DNA from: Hypericum androsaemum
Lineage: Eukaryota > Streptophyta > Magnoliopsida > Malpighiales > Hypericaceae
DNA length: 64,000 nucleotides
Direction: 5' to 3'
Assembly: GCA_963995505.1 (NCBI GenBank)
Contig: OZ023190.1
Coordinates: 11,464,092-11,528,091, forward strand
In this document: positions 1 to 11,103 of the stretch, one piece after another
Numbering within the stretch: the first letter of the stretch is position 1
Layout of the letters: each line of letters starts with the position of its first letter
Program-made: the position numbers and the translations under genes
The notes under the pieces: generated by a model
Seen by the model: the letters and a program-made list of their open reading frames with translations, nothing else
Database searches by the model: none
What the model was told of the DNA's origin: nothing

Positions 1-1640
1 GGCCAACCCGGCGGATGCCAAAAGGCGTCCAGAGAAATCTATGGAGGCTCCTCCTTGGCTTAGCGGGCGCCAGCCACCCGGCGGCCGCTGGGTCTCGCCC
101 CGCTACTTCACTTCGCTTCCTCGACGTTGTCTCTTGACCCGATCATCATTCCCGATCAACCTCAAGCTCTTCACTCGAACCGCACGACTCCTCGGATGTC
201 CTCAATGTCTTCACTCAACTCTTGCCTCGATCGATTCTCCGAACATCCTCGCACTCCGAACCCAATCTGATCAATTCACAAGATATCCTTAGGCTCCATA
301 CCCAACAACATTAACAAGAGCCCTTCTTTTTTGAGCAAATGGATTGCGTTTCTTTTCCTCTTAAAACATCGGTACCGCCAAGTGATTTTTTTTTAATAAC
401 AATAAAATTTTCTGGAACGAGGGACATGATGAGCTAGTATTTTTGTGGTTCGTGCTAGGAATTGGTTTGTTCCAATTCTGATATGTGCACACACGCCCGA
501 TAGCATATTAATGGTAATATTTATCCGCCAAGTAGCGTAAAATTTCTTTGTGACTGCTACCGTCGTTAAAACACAACCACCGTAAAATTCGGTGGAAAAA
601 AACCGTGATAAAAAAAGAGTATTTCAATAAGAAAAAACTCGATTTTTACGTTATATCGATTAAGGTGGGTCTCTTGTTCTAAGTTCTGCTATGGTTATTT
701 TGGCGAGGGTAGTTGTTATGGGTTTTGGCAAGGGAGGCATGTTCCCCTGTTACAATTGTAATTATTTAAGTATGAGTATTCTAATAAGATTCTACTATTA
801 AAAAATAATGTGTGCCTTCGCTCCGGCAAAAACTCAAGGAAGTACAAAAAGCCAACAATCGGGATTCTCCGGTCTCGATCTCGCTTGGTGGTGCCCCTCT
901 CCTTCTTTCAGTCGACTCTATCTATTCGAAATTTCTTTTTCTCAATCAAGATTTTTTAATCTCCACCAAATTAGAAAGTTAAAATTTATTCCGTATACCA
1001 ATTCTACGGAATCGCACTTCCGATTTGCATTTCCAAACCCATGAAAGGACAAACGTGAGAGTTGTGACTTAAAAGTTGGAGATTGGATTTAGTAGGTACT
1101 ACATAAAAGTTGTCCCCACATATGGGACGATTTTTAGACCATAAGATTTAATTTTTAAAACTCATTTTAGATCTGAAGGTTAGTATCATTCGAGGACACA
1201 ATAATATTTTTACCCAAAAAAATCCAGCTGTAATTCCCACACAGCCCATCTTTTCCGTCTATCTCTCTCCCGAATTAAAAATAAAACAATCTCTCCTCTC
1301 TCTCTATTTTTCTGCCACTCGCCATTGCTTCTCATTAAAATTCTCTTCCCCTCCATGACAAACGACCGGGCCTCCCTTGCTTCGATATAGAATAGAGCTT
1401 CAGCTTTTCACCAGTACACACAATCGGTCCTGCACCCTTCTTGGTTCGATATCTGTATAGAGCAATATGCTATGCCAAGGGATCTCAAACAAACGAAATC
1501 GCTTTTCTTAGGGTATAATGTTTTTTGTTTTTGCTCTTGAAAGAGCCTGTGGTGGTCCTCTTTGTATGTTGTTATGAGCTTATGATTTTCTAAGAAATGT
1601 TTATTGTAATATACTATTAGCTTCACGTGATGTAATAATT
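1..1640. other. Spacer, no supported gene
   Basis: The first 300 bases are GC-rich and hold an 83-residue reading frame (41-292) that I do not recognise. The rest is AT-rich with short homopolymer runs. A CT-rich stretch at about 1230-1360 resembles a plant promoter or 5' leader, but no coding sequence follows it. Confidence 0.5.
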
Positions 1641-1697
1641 ATATTGGTATATTTGTGGAGTGACAATGATATATTTTTATAATGATATTGATATATT

Positions 1698-1874
1698 TTT
1701 GGTATATTTGTTAAGTAATATTGGTATATTTGTTAAGTGATATTAGTTATACTATGAGGTAAAATTGGTATACATATTTCTTGTCATTGGTACGTGACTG
1801 TATTGTAATTGGTATGCATTTACAATCATATTGGTATGTATATGCAATAATATTGGTATGCATTATGTGTTTGT
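1698..1874. repeat. 22-bp-period minisatellite, array A
   Basis: The core ATTGGTA (or close variants) recurs at 1720, 1742, 1764, 1786, 1808, 1830 and 1852, exactly 22 bases apart, with a degenerate copy at 1698. The bases between the cores have drifted far more than the spacing. The array directly precedes a second 22-bp array whose shared core reads in the opposite direction. Confidence 0.85.
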
Positions 1875-1887
1875 TCAAAATATCATA

Positions 1888-2169
1888 GTAGAAGGATGTC
1901 AATATCAGAGAAGAAGTAAACTAATATCAGAGTAGAAGGACACTAATATCAAAGTAGAAGGAAACCAATAACATAGAAGAAGGAAACTAATATCTGAGAA
2001 AAAGAAAATCAATATCTGAGTACAATGATATCAATATAAGAATAGAAGGAAACCATTATGAGAGTATAAGGATACCAATATCAGAGTAGAATGACATCAA
2101 TATCGGAGTAGAAGAAAACCAATATCTGAGAAGAAGGAAACCAATATCCGAGTACAAGAATACAAATAT
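1888..2169. repeat. 22-bp tandem minisatellite, array B
   Basis: About 12.8 copies of a 22-bp unit of the form GTAGAAGGAAACCAATATC plus three bases. Every copy is 22 bases long with no indels; copies differ by substitutions, mainly in the middle of the unit. The core CCAATAT is the reverse complement of the ATATTGG core of array A. The following 100 bases contain looser CATAATTGTATT repeats. Confidence 0.9.
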
Positions 2170-2885
2170 TCTCATAATTGTATTTTCATAATTTGTATTA
2201 TTTTCCATAATTGTATTCTCATAATTGTATTTCCCTAAATTATTTTTTTTACATGATTTAGGGTAATTGGATGGTATTTATTTTCTATAACTATATTTCT
2301 TAATTTGTAGTTTTTTTTGTTAATAGTGGTGTACCAATATTGTCCCTAATGCCATTCAATCCTTCCCTTCTATCCCCATCAGTAGGGACTAGCCTAGTCT
2401 CCACTGAATTCGAGCCCAAAAAATTGTAGTTTCGATAAAAGACGCAATTCCTTGCTCCGATTCCATGTACCAAACTCAAAACGGGCAATTAAGGTAATTA
2501 AAGTAGTTAGCGGGTTGAGTTGGTTCACGTATAAATTTAGCCCAAAAACTCTTCACATTTAATTTAGGGTTTCCACCATACCTCCCTTAAACAAATTTTA
2601 AAAACTTGCACAAATTTTAACTTTTTCAAAAAATTGTATAAGGACAATAGATTATATGACTAATCAATATTTTTTGAAGGCTCATGTTATCATTTGCCGG
2701 TTGGATCATTATATGCAACTTCGATGAATTCATTAAAAAAGCTGGTGATTTCATAACAAACTTGAAACTGTTAAGTTGGACTCCCCTCGTTAGCTTATTG
2801 CTTTTGAGTTTAGTTTGATAATTTCTGCACTTTTTTTCCGATTGGTGCCTTTGGGCCCTAATGCTTGTTAAGATCATTATTAAAG
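2170..2885. other. Spacer with short AT repeats
   Basis: This stretch starts with imprecise CATAATTGTATT repeats to about 2250. The minus-strand frame at 2626-2943 (105 residues) has no recognisable domain and runs across the insertion boundary of the neighbouring retroposon, so I do not call it a gene. Confidence 0.4.
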
Positions 2886-3268
2886 GCATCGAAAACCTCC
2901 GCCGGACGAGACTCTCCAGGAGGGTACCTCCTGTGCTTGACACTTTAAGATTGGTAATGCAATTGACCTTATGCTATGATGGGGGCGGGTTTTTTTTCCT
3001 GTTTTGGGGTAATTGTATTTGAGTATGCACATCTATGGCATTAATCTCAGCAGATCTTTTTACCGCTGCAATTTTTCTTAATAGGTTTTACTCGTTGGCA
3101 AAATTTTTAATAAGACATGCGACTGCAATCCGTTACTTGTACGTGGTGTTATACTTTGGAGAGGGTAGTACAACTTTACGTTAGTAGAACATATCTAGAT
3201 TCATGTATATATTACTTACGATATTAATAAAATATCTTTAACTTATCAAAAAAAGCATCGAAAACCTC
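2886..3268 (+). mobile_element. Short poly(A) retroposon with 14-bp target duplication
   Basis: The 14-base direct repeat GCATCGAAAACCTC occurs at 2886-2899 and 3255-3268. The enclosed 355 bases end in AATAAAATATC, a short spacer and an A-run immediately before the second repeat. A target duplication plus a 3' A-tail with a polyadenylation-like signal is the hallmark of LINE-machinery retroposition. The body codes for nothing recognisable, so it is either the 3' end of a LINE, a SINE, or a retroposed transcript fragment. Confidence 0.7.
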
Positions 3269-4862
3269 GTCCGTCAATAATTCGCTGGCTGCTATAATCT
3301 ACATTTCTAAGTTAGTGGGCTTAATGAACATCAACTCATATATACTCGTCCAATTGAAAGGAAAAGTGTATGAGTAAATAATTAAGTAGGAGCGTTTCAC
3401 TTCTTTTTTTTCATTTTTTATGATATCCCTAGCCTACTACTATTCTAGGGTTTGCCTAACATATTTTTCATAGCCTCTATACGGAGGCACGAATTAACAC
3501 CGGATATTAATCTTCAAAGACGTGTATTTAGAAGAAGTTGAATTTTAGCTATTGTATTCCGTTTGTATATTCAGCTCTATAAATTTTTTTTTTAAGAATT
3601 AGCATACATGCATTAGATATATTAGCCCTTTTATATAGGGAAATATTGATAGAAAAGATTTGCTAGCTCTGTTGGTGGTGGATGACGTACCTATTTGAGT
3701 GGACATCGTCTCAAACAAAACCATGTCGCTCTCCAATTGATTACTTCATTCAATACATCTCTAAAATATCTCATCGAGTACTTTTGCCAGTCACTCAAAG
3801 ATTTGGAAACGGCCTTTCAATACATTAGACAATGGATTAATCTCAGATATTACTGACCTGAAATGTGGATAGTAAAGAGATGGGAAGAGGAACAAATGAA
3901 AACACCAAGAGAAGCATTGGAGGATTTTTAGGACAGGAAGAATAACAAAACTATATTGAAAGAAATAAGAGATGGTCGGGGTTATTACTCATGTATTTTA
4001 TATATAATATGTCAAAATTAACGGGTCCAAAGAAAAAAAATGTAGCATATGAAATAAAATGCAGGGTGGATCTACCAAATAAAATGGAAACAAGGTGTTA
4101 ATTAATTCGCACTTTTGTTAATATTACTGACTCTAGAAACAATTTATTTGTCGTATAATTTATTTTACAAGGTGATAAATATTCTCCCAGAAAGTTGAGG
4201 CCAAGACACGACGTGTGTAGAAAGAGATCGAACAAGAAAACAAAGGGGTGATAAGGATGCAATTAGGTTAACTGTTTTTAGATAATTTTTTCAACAACTA
4301 TTTAACACTAGGTTTTATAGGGTTCGAAATTAGATCTGATTGTGTGATTAGGTTAACTAAATTTGGGTTCCTGAAACCTATTTGAAGAAGTAAATATCTG
4401 AACAAAAGACTGCGAGATTCATCGAATTAAACAGCTAGCCAAGTCAAGAGATAAACGATGGCTAATCCACAAAAATCAGTCAAGATCCGACCCTTTCCAA
4501 TATAAAGAAGAAGAAGAGTAAAGCACCTGGCTACAATCCCCAGAAGAAGATTAGAGATCCGAAAGAGGGATTTAAACTTATCAAATTAAGATGCAAGAGA
4601 TCCATTAGTAGTACCTTCTCATGTGACTTACCTCCAAATCCTCCTCAGCTACTGGTCCCCTAATGTTAATCTAAACTTGGCAGCGCTCTTCACAAAGATG
4701 TTGCCTTGCTATTGATTTTTTTGGAAAGGTAGAAGTTTTATTGATATAAAACGAGAATAGACTTCCTTCGAGAAAGAAGTTGCAGCCGCTTCACTTCGTC
4801 AAAATCCTATCACTGCAAAACCTAGTTGGCCGATGTGCGGAGTGGTGTCGTTGCCTTGCTGA
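3269..4862. other. Spacer, no supported gene
   Basis: AT-rich sequence without a convincing reading frame. The last few hundred bases are the 3' flank of the minus-strand NF-YB gene and may contain its 3' UTR. Confidence 0.5.
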
Positions 4863-5312
4863 TTAGGGAGGCTTCAAAAGAGAGTGGCTGCTACTACCCT
4901 TTTCAAGAATCCCAAAATCTAAAGGGACAGTGGCCTCAAAGAGCTTCTTTAGCTTGCCATTTTTGTTAGTAGAAGCATACTCTTTGTCCTTGCAAGGGCC
5001 TCCCTTGGTCCCGTTTGCTCTCTCTCTTTCAGCCTCTCTGTACTTGTACAAGTACCTGATTGTAGCCTCAGTGTACTCATCAAACCCTAGGGAGCTCAGA
5101 GCCCAGCAGATGTCGTCTCCGTTCACCGTCTTCCTATTCTCTTTGTGACACTTCTCCGATGCCTCTCCGGTTACGAAGCTTACGAATTCGGTTGCGCATT
5201 CCTGCATCCTTTGCTTGGCTTCTTTGGAGATCTTGGCATTTGGAGGAAGGACTTGCTTCATGATGCGGCCCACATTGGCTATTGGTAGCAACCTATCTTG
5301 TTCGTCAACCAT
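4863..5312 (-). CDS. NF-YB: NF-YB (HAP3) CCAAT-binding transcription factor subunit
   Basis: This intact single-exon ORF of 149 residues encodes subunit B of the heterotrimeric nuclear factor Y, which binds CCAAT boxes together with NF-YA and NF-YC. The histone-fold domain fills residues 3 to about 96: it opens with [18 protein letters not shown], then [30 protein letters not shown] and [14 protein letters not shown], all family hallmarks. The [12 protein letters not shown] opening and the [13 protein letters not shown] segment resemble the Arabidopsis NF-YB4/NF-YB5 branch rather than the LEC1 type. The short tail after residue 100 is lysine- and serine-rich. The start is the first methionine, two residues before the domain, which is normal for this branch. 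Single-exon structure is common in the family. No neighbour is functionally linked. Confidence 0.95.
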   Translation of the reverse strand: MVDEQDRLLPIANVGRIMKQVLPPNAKISKEAKQRMQECATEFVSFVTGEASEKCHKENRKTVNGDDICWALSSLGFDEYTEATIRYLYKYREAERERANGTKGGPCKDKEYASTNKNGKLKKLFEATVPLDFGILEKGSSSHSLLKPP

Positions 5313-8300
5313 TTCTTAGTGGTCTTACAGCTGTTGTCCTCTAAAACAATGATACATTGCTCGCGTTTTATTCGGGGACTGCGTACGATATACGTAAGTA
5401 GAGTGAATCAACGTATGGAATAAAATTCGTATGTATATGCATATGTGTGTGTGATATCATTGCATCCACCTTTCATGGGATATAAACTGGATAAATGTGA
5501 TTACTCATGTCTTTTTGGGAGCAAGTACATTTTGTCGAATATCATCCGCTAAAACTAAAGCAATTTTATCTTTCCGTAGTAAATTAATCTTGGGAGTTTC
5601 TATTGGATGTCATCTATATTTGTGAAATCTTCCAATCTCAAGGAAGAAAAATTATTTGTTATTTATTTACAAGATTAAAGTCACAACTATTTTTTATTAA
5701 CAAGAGTACCCAATTAATTAATACATAAATTATCTATCAAATTTTGTTAATTAAGTTGTACATGTAGAAACTGGATTTAGTTTAGGTGTTAGACCGTCAA
5801 ACCAGTCCACGAATACTACTCGATGAGTTAAGTATCAGGCACCTATTTGTTGACATGAGTCTAAGCTGTCCGTAGTTAAAATTTCTCTCGGATACATATT
5901 AATATTACGAGACATAACTGTAATATCTTAAATTCTTGAATAATAACACAATCAAAAAATACTGCGAAGGTTTTTTTAAATATAAGTTTTTTATAAGTTT
6001 TACGTTCCGGGAGATAGTAGACATAAAGCAGCTCAACCAACCATTAATTAGAATCTGACTTATAAATAGCATTGAAATGGATCAAAGAAAGTTAGAGTTA
6101 CCAATTCATTCAAATGATAAGTAAATTTAATTCTCTATACAAAGTTTCGAGTTGAATCGTTATGAATGGAGCGAATGTTATTGTATGAATAGTCTATTAA
6201 ACATAGTTCGACAATGAATACCATAACGTCATAGACAACAAAAAGTTAGAGGCTTGGAAAATGGATAGTCGGTAATGTCTGCTTAAGACATTTCATTAGG
6301 ACTGTGTCATTGTTTTTGGAGGAAATAATTGTTGCATTAATTAAGTCATAGGTCATTAACAATAATTGATTCTACGTATTATACGAATAAATCACCTATC
6401 GACAATCAATAGAGAAATATTGACAATTGGTTAATTAGACCGCCTCCAACTATATCATTTTCTTTTTGATAGAGATCTTTAATAGATTTTCAAATAACTA
6501 ATATTCGCTCTTGCCACATTTGAGGTAGAAATTTCGAGAGAGTACAACAAATGAAAATTTTGCTATAAAAATGAGGAGCTCAGCTAGCTAGAGCTACAAT
6601 ATGGCACGGTTTTATATTAATTACTTAAAAATGGCAGCAAATAAAAGCTCAAATTATGAGTTAGCTGTCTCCCACACTTTTCCCCACGTAATGTACCGTA
6701 TCTCAAAATGTTTTTATTGCTATATAATGCTCTTAGTTTATGCTTTTAATACCAAATCTATAACTTAAACAAGTGGACTGAATTCACCGACATCTGCATG
6801 TTCTAACACAACTAACAAAAGGAACTAGCTCCATCGTCAATTGTCTCTCATTTTTAATTACGTACTGAATTGTAGTTTAATGGACTTCTTTCTTATTAAG
6901 CGTCAAAAATTGTCGGATTATATTTAGATGTGAAAGAAGTCGGTGAATCTTACAAGCTGGCCTCAAGTAAAACTCAAAGTTTGAAAAAAGGTTTTGGATA
7001 CAAAATATTTTCTCCGGATAATTACGAAGAAATATGGCATCTAAGGAACATATTGCAGTTAGTAATTGTAACATGGAAGTGAGAATTGTTGTAAGCTGCT
7101 ACTTAAAAAATTTCTAGTATTATATATAGGGGATAAATAACATTTTAAAGATATAACCAATTTTTCATGTATAACCTTATATTGTTTTTGTCCATCTTCA
7201 AATTATGCCGCGAATTTGAGGTATGATAAGATTCCAAATTCAACAATTAGATCATCTTGGACCAATTTATATTTCCAGGATTGAAAGAATGGTATCCTAC
7301 AATTATGTTAGTGTGACAGGTCATGGTCATCGGCACAAAGATCTGTACAGCCATCATGTTATTATTTGAGAAGGACATGTTGGATATTAAAAATAGAGAC
7401 CGAGTTTTGCTCAATTTATATGCATAAAAAAATTAATTAATTTTCTTAGTTTTTAGATTGGAAATATACCCTTGGAACATACCACAATGTGTACGGGGAA
7501 GCGAGATATTAAAAGTGGTGTTTTTTTTTCCTCATTATTTGAAGTCATGTTTAGGTCTTAGAGTTCCTTATCTTTTTTAGTCCAAATATAATAATATATT
7601 AATATCCATCTTATTTTAATGTCGCTGGAATATAACACTTTAGTTTTGGGGGGGCTCTTTTCTTATTTTACTATAAAATATATGCCAGGATTCCAATCCC
7701 ATGCAATTGATCACCTTATTCTAATGGGCGGGATATGACTTTTGTCCTATCACCAAAAAAAAGTATTGACTTTTGCCCTAACCTTACACCCAGCCCCATA
7801 TCACATTTCCATAGCCTTCTTTTTAGGGTTTCCGGCCATTTTTTAAGAAGGCCCATGTATCTTCTTGAGCCTCTGTGTTGGGCCTTTCACCTTTCTTAAT
7901 CTAATTTTGTTGGGCCTTTTGGCCCATGATTAGCATCACGGTTCCTATTGGATCTTTAGTTACCTCAGTTTTGACCTTTGTCTCCTTGGTGTTTTGTCTT
8001 TTTCTTATTCTGCTGACTAAAATCTGTTGGAGCTTTGAAAATTTTGTAGTATTGAGATCTGTGGTATTTGTGATGCTACATTAGTTCGAATTTATATTAA
8101 TGTTGTGAATATATGTTTGTATATCGTATATTGGGCTCTCTTTTTTTGTGGTATTATATTGGGCTATTTCAACCAAAACAATTACGTTGTGTTTGGACAG
8201 AATTTAGAGAGTAAAGTAAAATGTTAGTTAATTACAAGTTATTTTATTAAAAGATTTATAGTTGCTCTCAATTTGGAGGTAATAGTAAAACTAACACACT

Positions 8301-8504
8301 CAATTCCTCTATTATGATATTAACTCTGTGTCTTGTAACTAAATAAAGTTTCATGAACAAACATGAAAATTTTCTATCAGATCAAAATAATGTGAAATTC
8401 TTATGAAAATAAAGAACAAAAGATGCCTTGAGATTCCAACTTCAGAGAGAAATATAACATTTCATGTGGGGCTTAAAAAGATAAAAACTTGATCTTTGAA
8501 TTGG
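5313..8504. other. AT-rich spacer
   Basis: I see no supported gene over about 3.2 kb. The minus-strand frame at 6877-7074 has no recognisable features. At about 7845-7935 there are several TGGGCC/GGCCCA motifs, which resemble the site II elements of plant housekeeping promoters, but no gene starts downstream in either direction. Confidence 0.5.
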
Positions 8505-8666
8505 GTAGGGACCGCGCGAACGCAGGCCCCCGCTGCCACAAATTACGACGTAGGCTCTCCCACTTTGGGGAGACCTTAAGCCTGCGCCCCTCCTAAGTGC
8601 AATGGAGGTCACAGGCCTAGGCCATGGGCCTTCTTGATCGACCATCGACCCCGTCCAGGTAAGTAT
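8505..8666 (-). ncRNA. U1: U1 spliceosomal snRNA gene
   Basis: Read on the minus strand, the transcript begins ATACTTACCTG (8666-8656), the conserved U1 5' end that pairs with 5' splice sites. Stem-loop I carries GATCAAGAAGG (8639-8629), the U1-70K site. Stem-loop II carries TTGCACTTAGG (8602-8592), the U1A site. The Sm site AATTTGTGG lies at 8544-8536, followed by a GC-rich 3' hairpin capped by TTCG. All landmarks are in the right order and at normal distances, and the total of about 162 bases is the usual plant U1 length. The 3' end is placed to within a few bases. The promoter has both plant snRNA elements (listed separately), so the gene looks transcribable. The protein frames overlapping it are accidental. 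It stands alone here, not in a cluster. Confidence 0.93.
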
Positions 8667-8690
8667 TTTAAAAGGCTGCCAGGGCATTCC

Positions 8691-8698
8691 ATTATATA
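8691..8698 (-). promoter_or_regulatory. TATA box of the U1 snRNA gene
   Basis: TATATAAT on the minus strand begins 32 bases upstream of the mature U1 5' end at 8666, the standard position for plant snRNA genes. Confidence 0.85.
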
Positions 8699-8730
8699 CC
8701 TTTTCTCTGCATGTCTCCTGTTGCGTGTTC

Positions 8731-8741
8731 CGATGTGGTAC
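8731..8741 (-). promoter_or_regulatory. Upstream sequence element (USE) of the U1 gene
   Basis: GTACCACATCG on the minus strand matches 10 of 11 positions of the plant USE consensus RTCCCACATCG. It is separated from the TATA box by about 32 bases, the longer spacing that specifies RNA polymerase II (as for U1, U2, U4, U5) rather than the shorter polymerase III spacing of U6. Confidence 0.85.
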
Positions 8742-9549
8742 GCATCTATTCTATATCCTTCGCTTTTTTCTTTTTGAGCTAACGACCATTTCTCACGGGC
8801 TCTGTTGGACCTTTTATCTCCCTTTGGGGTTTGACCAATTTTGGTACTAATCTCATTTTGTTTGGCACTTTTTTTTAAGGGTGTTTTGTTTGTTTGGCTC
8901 TCTGTTTTCATATTCTGTACAGGTTTATAAAAATAAGACAAATTTTAAGTTTATTAAATAATTTATTATTGTTGTTATGTTCATAATCTGATAACATTGG
9001 CATATTCAGTATCAAACTTTTTTTGGGAAAAAACAATATGTGATTAATAAAAAAAAATAAAAAGGAAAAACATCATGAAAATAAAAGATAATAATATGAT
9101 TTAATTAATTATGGATGTTATTTTCTTCATGATCTCCATCCACCTAAAAGCAAATTTAGTGAGTTATATGTCGGTTAATGTCCTAGCCTACAAATAAATT
9201 CATGGCATTGTCACTTAACGTATATTCTTATTATTAATGAGAAGTTCATATCCTTATCTCTGCTCATCACTATTGCTTATATTCTATGAAGTTTATAATT
9301 AGAAAAATGTCGATATGGTAGCATAATATGAACGTAGCATGGGCCCAAACCTAATCAGCCATAACTTGAAGCCCACAGACCATTTCCTACGTTTCTCGAC
9401 TACCATTTCCAGGAAAAACAAGAACCACGAAGCTTGGATAGCACCAACCAAACACGAAACCTACATTCTCGCAACAATCCTAAAGAACCTTCCTTCTCAA
9501 AACATTTCGCTAAAACCTGACGTGAAGACACAACCTGGAACCAAACGTT
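8742..9549. other. Spacer and probable 5' flank of the PsbP-domain gene
   Basis: AT-rich to about 9330. A 76-residue frame at 9339-9569 overlaps the next gene's start in another frame; it is probably 5' leader, although an unseen upstream exon cannot be excluded. Confidence 0.4.
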
Positions 9550-10577
9550 ATGGCATTTTCAGTGCATAGGATCTATAACATGACACAATCATCGGGAGAC
9601 CACCGGAACGAGAACCGTGTCCAAGAGACATCCAAGAGGGCACCGCAACCAGCGGAGCAGTTCGCTCCGTTAGCGTCGAAGTTTGGCAGGAGGCTAGCAG
9701 CGGGCGTCGGGTCGGCATCCCTGGTGGGGCTCGGTGCTAACTTCTGCGGGGTCACGAGCTTCCTACTTGGGTTGTCACCTGAGAGTGGGAGGAGCCTTAA
9801 GCTGGACGTTGTTTATCCCATTGGCGGGTACAGCCGTTGCATTGATGCAATTGAAGGATTTGGTTAGTAAGATTTGATTTCCCACATTGTTTTTAATGGA
9901 AAATTGTCCATGTTAATGTAATGTATTAAGGCTGGTGCGTACCCTGCTGCCTTTGGAAACAGAATTTATATACCCAGCTAGGTGGGTTGGAGATCAGAGA
10001 TTGCTGTATAGAGCTGCAGAGAAAACAGAACAAACAAGATCACTTGACCTGCCTCCTCTGGATGGTACGAAAATGGGACAACGCCGACGGAAGGATGTCA
10101 ACGAGCCGGTTGTTGCCTTCGGCCCGCCCGGTTCCAACGGGGAGCTTAACGTCAGTGTCATTGTCTCGCCAGTTCCTCTTGACTTCTCGTGAGTATTGCC
10201 AATTCCAACCATACCTCTGAACCAACATGAACTTGCTGTAATGTAAACTTGCTGTCTCAATTTTCAGGATTGAAGCATTTGGAGGACCAAATGAGGTAGG
10301 AGAAGCTGTGGTTCGGACAACCACGGGATCCGGCCGCCGCCCCGACATTAAGGGAACCTTGGTACAATCAAGCTTGAGAAAGGGTTCGGACAGCACCAAC
10401 TATTATGAGCTGGAATTTAGAGTTGAGAGCCCGACCTTTCAGAGGCACAACGTAGCAGTGTGTTGTGCTCGTAGGGGAAGATTATACACCTTAAATGCGC
10501 AGGCACCAGAATCTGCGTGGCCAAATGTCAAAATGGAATTCCAAACAATTGCTGATTCATTCATTCTCATCTCTTGA
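9550..10577 (+). CDS. PsbP domain-containing thylakoid lumen protein (PPD family)
   Basis: Three exons join in frame: 9550-9862, 9963-10188 and 10268-10577, giving 282 residues with GT-AG introns of 100 and 79 bases. The N-terminus holds a twin-arginine type lumen signal, KFGRRLAAGVGSASLVGLGA, at about residues 44-63, so the product should enter the chloroplast and cross the thylakoid by the Tat route. The PsbP fold follows, with conserved blocks FEFIYPARWVGDQRLLYRA, VNEPVVAFGPPGSNGELNV, SIEAFGGPNEVGEAVVRT and NAQAPESAWP. PsbP relatives of this kind assist photosystem or NDH complexes in the lumen; the exact job of this one is not evident. It resembles a PPD protein rather than true PsbP. The weakest point is the start: the first 40 residues are not a typical serine-rich transit peptide. 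It converges on the JmjC pseudogene. Confidence 0.9.
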
Positions 10578-11103
10578 GATAAACAAAGATCATGGAAAAA
10601 TACATTATCACAATGTTCCTTAGTATGGACTAAACCAGATAGTACCTCCAAAGTTATGGAATTGCAGTGTGTACAATGTTCGAACAAGACTATCAATCTA
10701 AACAAATGTACAACTTCAGGAAGGAGGTATATTAACATTTGCACGTATTAAAAAGGCGTGCATGATAGTCATTAGATTAACATTCTTTGAGTAAGTTATA
10801 CTGCTCTAACCTCCACCAAACATAAACGTTGAATGAAGCACGGGTAAAAGAGACTTCTCTAGTGGTTCAAGAAGCAATCTTTTTCATTTCTTCGTTTTCT
10901 GATTAAAGTGACAGTACCGGTAACAGGTATCAGGTAACAACTTTCTAGTACTGAAATACAGGTGCACTGTTACTTAGAAAATCAGTACGCCTCCACCATT
11001 TCTTACAGATATTTTGTGAAATATTCAAGCAGGAGGAAAGAATAAAGGGTTACATCAAACACCATTCAATATATTTGCAAAGAAATGGCTGAGAGCTCCT
11101 CAC
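10578..11103. other. Convergent spacer where the end of the JmjC gene should lie
   Basis: Both strands were read for the missing C-terminal half of the JmjC fold and nothing matching was seen. It contains the 3' UTR of the PsbP-domain gene and unrecognised AT-rich DNA. Confidence 0.6.

Noticed and set aside
7845..7935. Promoter with TGGGCC site II-like motifs
   Set aside because: No gene or RNA start could be linked to it on either strand.
8442..8941. Two overlapping minus-strand protein frames of 81 and 110 codons
   Set aside because: They cover the U1 snRNA gene and its promoter; the RNA gene explains the conserved sequence.
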